From NCBI GenBank assembly GCA_019787685.1, contig JAHNUO010000115.1, positions 1 to 25,939 on the forward strand: a DNA stretch of 25,939 bases. Reading direction: 5' to 3'. Both the position numbers and the translations under genes were made by a program. The DNA is from Chiua virens (lineage: Eukaryota; Basidiomycota; Agaricomycetes; Boletales; Boletaceae). Below the pieces are notes generated by a model. The model did not search any database and had not been told where the DNA came from. It worked only from the letters and a program-made list of their open reading frames with translations. Of the stretch, positions 1 to 8,664 are shown piece after piece. Each line of letters opens with the position of its first letter. Position 1 is the first letter of the stretch.

Positions 1-885
1 TGTATCAATTGCATAATTTATTGTAAGTGGGTTATAACGGTAGGTCCGGTGGCCAATCTGTACCATTGGCATGATTTTTCTCGCCGCAAGTATCATTTTG
101 TCGGCCATACTGCCTCATTGTCGACGTGATTTAGATTTACCACTGTAATCTGCATTGTGTGAATGAATTAGCGAACCTACCATGATATTCTACATGGTTA
201 TTGAGCCATGAACATCAAGTCCCCTGGACTTGCTACAGAATGCCTCGAATGTGCCTTAAAACTGGCCCAGGCATTGTCGATCAGAATGTATCTGAAAATT
301 GGCGTCTGAACAATCACCTGGGATGTTTCAAACATGTCAGATGTCTAGCTGAGGTGTGGGTACACCACATAGCACCCTTTGGGAAGGCTACAGCACTTAC
401 ACCAGGGTCATGGTCATTCAGAGTTTCGTCTTTATGACGAGAGCGGTTCTTCAGCGCTCTCACCTGACCCCCAGACGTCGACTAATCTCTTCTTGGAACA
501 CAAGCTCCTGAAGAATGAAGTATATAAGATAAACAGAACTAGCCATTATGGATCGCTTCGAATTGGATACAGCACTGACATCAGCATCTCGATCATTTGG
601 AGTTCATCCTGTGACGAGTGCAGTTTTTCAGTAATCTCATCTAACCACCAGATGCCGACTTAATATCTTTCAGAGACGTGTGATCCCGAAGAATGAATCT
701 GCGAGCAATGGAGGAAGTGGCTCTATTACTTATTCTTGAATCTTCAAACGCACATTGCAATTTCTGGATAACCATTATATATAAAAGAGAGTTCACACCG
801 ATGACCATGCTACACAACCGATTGTCTATACTTCAGCGTAATATATACATTCCTCGAGAAAGCACCAGGATCGCGGTGTCCACCG
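1..885. other. No recognisable gene
   Basis: Only short open frames are present here, and they begin at non-ATG codons or have no recognisable family and no supporting splice signals. The segment lies directly 3' of the minus-strand DUF6698-like gene, so part of it is probably its 3' UTR and intergenic DNA. I see no repeat, transposon end or RNA gene in it. Confidence 0.5.
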
Positions 886-2365
886 TTATGCCTGTCCATT
901 GTCCATTCCCCCCATTCGGCGCCTCTTGAATGAGTTCATCACAGACATGTTTTCGGCGACCTGAGGAGCATAATCTGTGATCCCTTCGCGGCCGAAAATT
1001 TCACTGTTGCAAATTTATGAGTTCCATGTAGTTCATATGCAATGAAACGTACCGATTCCACCACAGTAGTAGGTCGTCCACGAAACCTTTGTCCTCTGGA
1101 TCATCGGTCTCCTCGAACCACTTCACAATATTTCGATAAAAATCCGAGTAGTTGAAAATTTCATCCACAAGCCTCCAAGATCCACAACTGGATAGCGCAA
1201 AGCGAACCTATGGAAATGCTTAAACTATGTTCGTTGCCCTGGCACCACGAGACACACTTACCTGAACTGCCGTGTAGGCGATTGCCCGGGGTTCAACACT
1301 GGTCATCTCAGCAGACGGGCAACATGGGCACGAGTGCGTCTTTCACCATGGCGACGTTTTGAGGAGGGAACAGCGTTGCCATGACTCGCAGGATCTTCCG
1401 CGTCCTCAGAGGAACTAGGCGACGTGAAAATGAGTTTGAAGGCCTGAGGAGCAGTGAGATACGAGGTGCTCGCGAACTAAATTAATATACTCACTCGAAC
1501 TAGGGCCTTTCCTTTGAATAGTCCTTCCGCAGGCTTCGTGTGATCATACGTACTATGCTCGTAGAGGAAACGGGGCCAAGAGTTCGCCGTAACGAGGAAC
1601 TCGGGATGCCACTCCAATATCTTCTGGCGATGTCTGCTTTATAGTCCATTGAGCGCTTCCATGCTGGGAAAATGGATACTTACTCTACGTTGGTCCAATC
1701 ATAGTCGACGGGACAGATGAGTTTCGCTGTGCTATCGTTATGGAAACCGCGTCCTAGCTTGTCGTACGGGGACAACCTAGGTTGCGGAGGGTCTATTTCC
1801 ACCAGCCATGTCACAATCGTGGTCTTGAGACTGGCCGCGTCGTCCGCTCGAGCTGAATCAGCGCCTTCAGACAACTAGGACCTGTGAAGATACTCCTCTA
1901 CATCAACCGAAAAGCTCACCTGCTTAACCACACCGTCCAGAAGGCTTACATTGGCTGGGTCGGCGATGCAGTCCTTGATTTCCGGAATATACTTCAACAA
2001 CATGTTGTAGTTCACAAATAATCGGTTTTCCCTGTGCTTCGTCAGTGGCGGGGTAGGATGTAATTTATGAAACTAACTCTTCTGTATGGCGTACATTTGA
2101 CCTTCCCAGGGAACCCCGTCGATCTGCCTCGTTAATCAGATCATGGACATTGTCTGTCAGTGTTACCAATCTCCTGATTCCTCGGCCACGCAGTCGCCAG
2201 GTTCTATCCAAAGCTCGTTAACTATGCTGTCCTAGATCATACAGGTACTGCTCACCGGTTATCACCGTGTCTGTGAATCTGTGGCTGGCGTACGGTAGAA
2301 TTAAGACTGGGGAACATGCCGCTGTTGGAAGAGCCACGGGGGGTGTCGAGTTCACTCTGAGACAT
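886..2365 (-). pseudogene. DUF6698-like fungal protein, multi-exon, one frameshift
   Basis: Spliced reading on the minus strand gives exons at 1920-2031, 1684-1874, 1495-1633, 1262-1443, 1053-1207 and 886-1003. The introns are 45-54 nt with GTGAGC, GTAAGT, GTGAGT, GTAAGT and GTACGT donors, and all phases agree. A further exon ends at 2078 with a GTTAGT donor and encodes RGRGIRRLVTLTDNVHDLI. Hallmarks of the Agaricomycete DUF6698 family are visible: RGFHNDSTAKLICPVDYDW, WPRFLYE, AFKLIFTSPSS, PRAIAYTAVQVRFALSS, and LLLWWNREIFG near the end. The function of this family is unknown. The exon 1262-1443 is one base short: LIFTSP...HVARLL continues into EMTSVEPRAIAY only after a frame change near 1308-1313. 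The ATG at 2365 (MSQSELDTP) is a candidate start, but I could not join it cleanly to the next exon. It is either a recent pseudogene or contains a sequencing error. Confidence 0.72.
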
Positions 2366-2489
2366 AGTACTCACGAACTACAGTGTTCGATGAATCCCGC
2401 CCTCTCCATGGTACTTATATCGTTGTTCAGCGCCCTTACGTCACGCGGAACTCCAGCCGACGGAAACAATTCATCCACCCCATACCTCT

Positions 2490-2830
2490 TTGAAAGGTGG
2501 CCTGTCCAATGATCAGTAAGCTTGGTCTTCGCGTACTATGTGTGATAAACGAATCACTGGTACCTGTGTTCCATTTCTCGTTGGAAGAGTGTCCAAAATC
2601 CTGTCCGATGAGAGCAAGCCTTGGGCCTGGGCTTCGCGTATGAGAGATGTAAACGCCGAGTGTGGCACTTGTGCTCCGCTTCGTTGGAAAGGGTAGCCAA
2701 ATTTTCTTGTCCAATGATGAGCAAATGGTGTGCTTCGCGTATCGGAAATGAAAATGGCTCACCCGTGCTGGAACTTGAAAGGGTGGGCGGAGCGTCCTGT
2801 CCAATGACGAACAAGCGCTGGATTTCGCGG
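2490..2830. repeat. Degenerate tandem repeat, period about 100 bp
   Basis: The core ctgtccaatga (or one-base variants) occurs at 2502, 2601, 2707 and 2797. Each copy is preceded by a gaaag/ggaag-rich stretch; it is followed 15-30 bases later by cttcgcgta in the first three copies and by the variant atttcgcgg in the fourth. Units are 90-106 bp long and diverged. Open frames on both strands follow the repeat and are not recognisable proteins. It lies upstream of both the DUF6698-like gene (minus) and the F-box-like gene (plus). Confidence 0.65.
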
Positions 2831-2853
2831 GCGGTTAGCCGACTGTCCCTTTC

Positions 2854-3370
2854 GTCACAAAGAGCCAGTCCACCCTCATTGCGGTATTCGTTGTTCGAAC
2901 CTGAGCCAATAGTTGGGGAATGAATGGCCCGATGGGAAGGTACGAAGTAAATGTGTAAAAATAGTTATACTGTGGTGAGGGCATTCAAGTTATACGGCGA
3001 CCTGATACCGGATTGGTAAGAAGTTCTACTAGTAGCGTCTTTGCACAAGACCCGGGAAAAATCTGACTTACTTCGGCCTGAATGACTTGCCAGTGAAGAC
3101 TTTCCAAGTGTTCCTTTCGCCACCGGCACAAAGAGCCACCACCTTCGTTCGGCTGAGCCAAAGTTGGGGAATGAATGGCCCGATGTCAGTGGGAATGTAC
3201 GAAGTAAATGTATAGAAATAACTAAGCGTTCGCGACACGTCAGAAAGTAACGAGAGTGCCAGTGTGGTGGGGGCTTATACGCCGAACTGATTCCGGTTTG
3301 GTAAGAAGTTTCTAGCGTCTTTGCATGGCGGCCCAAGAAAAATTTGACTTACTTCGACCTGAATGACTTG
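2854..3370. repeat. Tandem duplication of a 240-270 bp segment
   Basis: Copy 1 (about 2854-3089) and copy 2 (about 3105-3370) share blocks in the same order: cacaaagagcca, ctgagcca, gttggggaatgaatggcccg (2912 and 3163), ttggtaagaagtt (3013 and 3298), gacttacttcg (3065 and 3346) and gaatgacttg (3080 and 3361). Spacing grows from 251 to 281 because copy 2 has about 30 extra bases around 3225-3260. No coding function is evident. The duplication ends just upstream of the F-box-like gene promoter. Confidence 0.75.
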
Positions 3371-3399
3371 AAGAGTTCCGTCACGCCCCAGGCTGGAGG

Positions 3400-3407
3400 T
3401 TTATAAG
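3400..3407 (+). promoter_or_regulatory. Candidate TATA box of the F-box-like gene
   Basis: The sequence tttataag lies about 95 bases upstream of the ATG at 3502, a plausible distance for a fungal TATA element. It is called only from sequence and position. Confidence 0.4.
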
Positions 3408-3501
3408 GGGACGCGAGTCCAGGTCATAGTTTATTTTATTATTGCCTCGACTGGCCTCCACTTTCATTGTTGATCTTCGAGCCTTAACCAATCTCTACGC
3501 C

Positions 3502-4367
3502 ATGTGTCTCCTTTTCCCCCAATTCCCCTCCGAAATCCAACGAGAGACCGTGTTGTGGCTGAAGGACGATCCAGACGTTCGCCAGTACGCTCTCGTGGCT
3601 AAACATTTCCATGAATGGTCAGAATAGTTCCCATATTGCATTGAATACGAGAATACTCACCTCGTGCCAGGTTACAGCCCTACTTCTATCCCCGGGTTCA
3701 TTTGCGCGACAATCAGTTGGCTGCAGCTTTCATCGATTATCAGCTCAACCAGAAAGCACCCTGCTATGTGCAAGAGCTCCACATCGCACAATCTGTCAAC
3801 ATCGAATCCGCTGCTAAGGCGCTCGTCTTGTGTCCTAAGATAACCAGACTTACCATCTGTTGCGAATACCAGGATAAGGCGCGCAATCCCCTTCTCAAAC
3901 CCTTGGACAACTTGCATGTCTTGAAAGAGTTGCATATTAGTTGGGCGACATTGGATGAACTCAAAGTCACCCACCTCCCTGACTTTGCTTGCTTCCACCA
4001 GATCACTCATCTTCATCTGATGGCTTCGCCAACTATACCGTTAGGTCTCTCCACGTTGGAAAGTCTCACGCACCTTTCTCTCCCCTGGTCGATGTCCCGC
4101 GCCTGCACTGCGGGACTGAGACGTTTTTTGGAGCGACAGGCTACTCGCGCGCTCGTATTGTGGACTCTAGATGAGACTCGGTACAGCTATATTGTATGTG
4201 ATCTGGAGAGTCGGAATTTGGTTGATCCGCGGGTGGTGACCTTCCAGGAAGCACGACTCAACCTAAATGTGCGTGAGAAAGGGTTTTGGGGCTACGCGGA
4301 GGATTTAATCAATTGGCGGCAGACGCACGGTAAATTTGACTCACTGTTGTCATGGAAGGTGGACTAA
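3502..4367 (+). CDS. F-box-like / leucine-rich hypothetical protein
   Basis: Two exons (3502-3617 and 3671-4367), joined across a 53-nt intron with a GTCAGA donor and a CCAG acceptor, give 270 residues. The N-terminus carries FPSEIQRETVLWL followed by DVRQYALVAKHFHEWLQ. This resembles the degenerate F-box-like opening common in Agaricomycete proteins: FP.E...E...L, then LALV...W.....YR. The central part has irregular leucine-rich stretches (LTICC, LKELHIS, ITHLHLM, LTHLSLP), as in substrate-recognition regions of F-box proteins. If the assignment is right, it would act as an SCF ubiquitin-ligase adaptor, but the F-box is weak and this is inference. The longer frame upstream has no ATG before 3502, so that codon is the start. 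No disruption is seen. Confidence 0.68.
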
Positions 4368-4612
4368 TGACGTCGTAGCTTGGCCTTAATATAACGAGCC
4401 AGTCGACGCGTGCCGACCCAAATAGAGATGGGCGTTGAAGCTTAACGAGGGAGTTGGCTTGTGTACGGTCTGGCAGTGTGGGCCGCTGGAAGGGAAGAAA
4501 GGGAAGAAAGGGGCATGTTGATGAGAAACGGGATTTGATCATGATGTGGTGAAAGACTCATTTCAAGTGTATGTAGGGCGAATGAAATGAAGGCAAGAGA
4601 GGTGCGAACGAC
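4368..4612. other. Intergenic, no gene seen
   Basis: This is 3' flank of the F-box-like gene. The only notable structure is a short purine-rich tandem repeat, gggaagaaa gggaagaaa, near 4491-4510. No family is recognisable in the open frames on either strand. Confidence 0.45.
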
Positions 4613-4813
4613 ACTCCACGCGTCTTCAACCCCAATGTCGCTCGATACGAGGTGGCGACGGGGCGACGCGATGGACGCAAAGTCCAAGAGTGCTCTCTGC
4701 GCGACACAGAGTCCATCGCAGAGACTCAGGAAAGGCCCAAAGCCAAAGGTACGAGCAGAGTGAGGAAACATCTAGGTGCTCGCTCTTGTGCAAGGTCACC
4801 AGCATCGGATTGC
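4613..4813 (+). repeat. Diverged single arm of the 7574-8454 fold-back family
   Basis: This stretch aligns by eye, in order, with the left arm of the large fold-back at about 7710-7925. Shared blocks include gcgtcttca(a/g)cccca, gaggnggcgacggggcg, cgatggacncaaagtcca, gcgngacacanagtc, and near the end ggtgntcgct...gcaa(a/g)gtcaccag. The poly-G tract of the fold-back is missing here. The copy is clearly older and has no inverted partner nearby, which suggests the sequence is a dispersed repeat and not a one-off inverted duplication. Confidence 0.7.
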
Positions 4814-5077
4814 GTCAACTTGGAGGTTCTTGCTGTTGCTACTGGCACGGCATTCGGAGATGGCAGTCATGGTGTCCGTCTATAGCCACAGGCCTGAGAG
4901 GGTTATCGGACTTTGAATTCGATTTACCTGCATTCGAATTTCGAAAACTACACGTGGAAATTTCTTTTAAGGCGAACCAGCTTACTAGTAGTGCGACAGA
5001 AAACTAGTAAGTCACATGTATCTAGTACAGTACTACAACAAAAAGATGAATAATTGTCAGAGGCTCAGGCCCATCCG
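4814..5077. other. Intergenic, probable kinase 3' flank
   Basis: No gene family is recognisable here. The part nearest 5078 is expected to contain the 3' UTR of the minus-strand kinase. I see no clear polyadenylation signal that I would defend. Confidence 0.4.
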
Positions 5078-7505
5078 TCAACTTCGCTTGAGCTTCTTCT
5101 CTATCTGAACCTCCAAGCTCTCGATTGCATCTGAATTCCTCTTTTCTCGAACGAAATCTCCTACAGGTTCCAAATTGACGTCGCACTCTCCCAAACCGTG
5201 GAGCGCCGATCTCACCTTCTCGTATAGCTTCCCGTAGGGAAAATCGGAAGGGACGATAGGGGCCGTCTCTGTGATAAACGGTTTTTCCCAAAGATGATAG
5301 TAATCCTGGAGAGTCGACGACATCGAGAAGAAAGCGTAGCTCCACTTTTTGTAGGCTTGTGACAACGTCGAGTAGCCTTTGCCCCAGGTATTTTCAAACA
5401 TGAAGTAATCTCGTCGTAAGACTGGATTCGGGGGGTCGGGAAACGCTGTTTGATACTGGTTCAACTGCATCTCGACATCTTCGGATGGGTTCTGCATGGC
5501 GGTATAAAACAGCAAAATCCAAACCCCTATCCACCAACATGATTCTATGTCATGAAGAGAGTTCATACGGAATGGTGGAGCTCTCATTGTTTGTGGTGCC
5601 GAATCGGATGCTTGAGCGGGACCATCTTCGCCAATAGATCCTTCCAAATTCGAGACCCGGGGAACAAACAGGTAGTTCTGCGTCTCCACCTCGACGGACA
5701 TGTAATGATACGTTCCCTAGCATACATGGGAACATCAGTCTCGTCGTAAGAATGCTCGAACCATTCACTGACCGTTCGAAATTCGTGATTGACCACGCTT
5801 CCAACCTTTTTCGCATATTCCAAATCGGACAGCTTTCCGATCCCTGTGTTTTCATCCTTGAACCACAACACGTTCGAGATGCTGACATCCCGGTGCACCC
5901 AACCAGCCTGGTGCATATATTGGAGGGCTATTCAAGTTGTCCCAAGAAAGTCAGTCCCGCGCATGAGAGTGACTTTGCTAACTTACCCGTCAATGCCCCC
6001 AAGAGACAACGAAATGCATGTGACAATTTACGGACAGTCGTAAGTGTTTCCCCAACTTCGTCGAATACAGTTCGCGAGTGAAGACGAGGTACAGTTCGGA
6101 TTTTGTCGGCCTTGACCTCGCGCATCGTATATGTGATTTTGAATGAAGGCTCCGGAACGGAGGGTATATGGCCGGTGCTGGGACGATGGAGCCTCTGGGA
6201 TAGCAATGGTTTGTCCTTGACGTTTACCCACATCAGAGGGCCATTGGCCTCGCTGGGTATAAAGGTCTTATCTTCTTTACCGTTGATGTGGACAGTCTCG
6301 TATGCACGGATTCCGACAATATGATTCGCTGCCATGTTTGCAGTGGCCGAACCCTGGCCATCGCGTATGTCATTCAGAATTGTCTCGCGAATCAGTCCCT
6401 CCGGGTCACGATCTTCGTCTCGCCAAGAATCCTTGATTGCAACCAACTTCCCGTTCTCATCCTTGGCTTCGTAAACCCGAGTACCTCGGCTGACGATTAT
6501 ATCGGCCCCAGCTGTGGACAGCGCGTGCGTTGTGGTATACGTGTGACCTCCGATATTGAACCGATATTGATGTATGCCATCAACACAAATGCGTTCCGCG
6601 GTGGGATCCCAGCCTAGGTCCACTAGATTCTTTCTGCCCACCAAAGAGATGAGAGACACAAAAGGTTGAAAATTCTGAGCGACCTCAGTGATGTGACAGA
6701 GTGTGGGTAACTAAATTTACTTACAGTCGTGAAATCTATCGGCTCGGATACACAGAGGATGGCACGATTTAAACACCAAAGTTTGAGGTCCGTGTTCTCG
6801 ATGGTGATTCCCCAGGCAAAGCGCCGCAGAGGATCTTCACGCATGGTATGGTGGAGATTCCATATCATTTTCTGTTCGTTCTAAGATCACGCATCAGTTT
6901 CAAATTCTGTGGAGTTCAGCGGAACTGACATCAGGCAGATCCTTCTTCCCCTTCGCTTTCTTATACTCCAGGGTAGCCACAATATCCCACCACCCCGTCT
7001 GATCGGCAGATAGGTTTCCCCAAACGAAATGTGCGTCGGGACGGGACGTATTGTTGCGGTCAGAGCGTGGAGCTGAAGCCGGTCGCGATGAAAAGGTACA
7101 ACCGCATTCAGGATTTTTGGAAAGAATGTCGTTGATGATGCCGACGATAGGTGCAAATACCACATCTTCGGTATCTGGTAGTTGTGCAGGTGCCTTCAGG
7201 AATGCAGCCCAGTGTGAAAGGGCGCCACGCTCGTCGACTTTCAATGTTCCACTGGCCTTCAATGACTCAATGACTTGATGACAATCGTGTGGGTCCCCGA
7301 ATACAAGACGAACGAGCTTCTCGAAAGGTAACGTCATATATTTGCCAAGGTCGTTCAAGACGGCTGTGCGGCCCAGTGAAAGGTCTCCTGAGCGATATCC
7401 ACTCATGGAGGTGAGCCTATGAACGGGTTTCGTATCGGGAGGAATGAGTGGCTTATTGGGTTGTGGCGGCGTCGTTGGACTGATACTTGGGCCGTCCGAG
7501 CCCAT
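5078..7505 (-). CDS. FunK1-type fungal protein kinase
   Basis: Five exons on the minus strand (7505-6930, 6880-6725, 6674-5987, 5927-5773, 5716-5078) are separated by introns of 49, 50, 59 and 56 nt. Donors are GTCAGT, GTAAGT, GTAAGT and GTCAGT; acceptors are TTAG, TCAG, ATAG and CTAG. The joined frame is 738 codons including the stop. Kinase landmarks are LVAIKDSW with the beta-3 lysine near residue 325, GWVHRDVSISNVL with the HRD aspartate near 487, and KLSDLEYAK near 505-512, where this family has D-L-E in place of DFG. After the fourth intron come GTYHYMSVEVE and the signature SLHDIESCWWIGVWIL. The N-terminal domain contains the FunK1 pattern MREDPLRRFAWGITIEN. FunK1 kinases are expanded in multicellular basidiomycetes; substrates are unknown. 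The gene appears intact. Its start lies only 69 bases from the fold-back repeat at 7574. Confidence 0.93.
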
Positions 7506-7573
7506 GTCGAAAGCAACGACCTAGAAGAGTGACAATAGACGGGGAAAGTGTGAGAATTCAACGACTTGGTGAG

Positions 7574-7964
7574 CAGGATGTCAGAGTCAAAAGAGCAATG
7601 CAAGAAGTGCAAGTGACGTACATAGGTTTGGGGGGGAACTTGGTGCAGGAACTTCAAGTCGAAAGGCGGAACAGAACGCCGGAAGAGCTGGAGAGAAGGT
7701 TTGGTACACCTCAAGCGTCTTCAGCCCCAGTGTCGCACGATTCGAGGAGGCGACGGGGCGGCACGATGGACACACAAAGTCCAGGAGAGGTCCCTGCGTG
7801 ACACAAAGTCAATTGGCAGAGATAAAATGAAGCGCAAAGCTACTGGGGGGGGGGGGGGGGGTAGAGTAACGAGTCTTGAACAGGGCGAGAGGGCGAGGTG
7901 TTCGCTGTTGAGCAAAGTCACCAGGGTTCTATCGACGTGCTCACTTTTAAGCGAGGTCACCGGA
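7574..7964 (+). repeat. Left arm of large fold-back
   Basis: This arm pairs almost base for base with 8068-8454 on the other strand. Visible differences are a poly-G tract of 17 against 13 on the partner, and a one-base change (tttta against ttttg, reading the left-arm strand) near 7948. The arm begins 69 bases upstream of the kinase ATG and so forms most of its 5' region. No transposase frame is present. Mirrored open frames, such as those near 7487-7801, are a consequence of the repeat. Confidence 0.95.
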
Positions 7965-8067
7965 ACAAGTAAGAGTAGTGGCACATACGCACGCGGCACT
8001 TCTAAGATGAAGTTCTCACACTTGAACTCTTTACCCTACTCCGGTGACAGCGAACACCAACTTGTTG
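7965..8067. other. Loop of fold-back
   Basis: These 103 unpaired bases lie between the two arms. They contain no open frame of note. The sequence ccggtgacagcgaacacc inside the loop partly echoes arm sequence, suggesting some internal rearrangement near the centre. Confidence 0.8.
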
Positions 8068-8454
8068 TCCGGTGACCTCGCTCAAAAGTGAGCACGTCGA
8101 TAGAACCCTGGTGACTTTGCTCAACAGCGAACACCTCGCCCTCTCGCCCTGTTCAAGACTCGTTACTCTACCCCCCCCCCCCCAGTAGCTTTGCGCTTCA
8201 TTTTATCTCTGCCAATTGACTTTGTGTCACGCAGGGACCTCTCCTGGACTTTGTGTGTCCATCGTGCCGCCCCGTCGCCTCCTCGAATCGTGCGACACTG
8301 GGGCTGAAGACGCTTGAGGTGTACCAAACCTTCTCTCCAGCTCTTCCGGCGTTCTGTTCCGCCTTTCGACTTGAAGTTCCTGCACCAAGTTCCCCCCCAA
8401 ACCTATGTACGTCACTTGCACTTCTTGCATTGCTCTTTTGACTCTGACATCCTG
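8068..8454 (-). repeat. Right arm of large fold-back
   Basis: Reverse complement of 7574-7964, with a 13-base poly-C. The homology stops sharply after catcctg at 8454; the flanking bases (ttctttgg here, cttggtgag on the left) do not match and show no obvious target-site duplication. The arm ends about 210 bases upstream of the ATG of the plus-strand gene at 8665. Confidence 0.95.
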
Positions 8455-8548
8455 TTCTTTGGATTCTCAGTTATCGTACGATCGTTGCGATGGCTGCTGC
8501 GGTCACTCGTTACAAACCGCAAACACGACCTGATGATCATATGTCGAT

Positions 8549-8557
8549 CTATATAAG
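8549..8557 (+). promoter_or_regulatory. Candidate TATA box for the gene at 8665
   Basis: The sequence ctatataag lies about 110 bases upstream of the ATG at 8665, and outside the fold-back arm. It is a good match to a core TATA element, so the basal promoter of this gene appears to be unique sequence, with the repeat further upstream. Confidence 0.5.
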
Positions 8558-8664
8558 GATTTAGTCTTCGAGATTGATGTTCACCGTTAGCTACTCTCAC
8601 CCACCTCGACACTAAAGCTCTAGCGTGTACGAGCGACGGAACTGTCGTGATCACCACCCCGAAT

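Noticed and set aside
201..929. Three short plus-strand open frames
   Set aside because: They lack family resemblance and convincing ATG context, and overlap the 3' flank of a minus-strand gene.
2436..2923. Repeat protein encoded by the 100-bp units
   Set aside because: Unit lengths (99, 106, 90) are not all multiples of three, so no frame carries the repeat throughout.
7403..8556. Mirrored open frames of 60-120 codons on both strands
   Set aside because: They arise because the fold-back arms are inverted copies; the longest begin at non-ATG codons and match no family.
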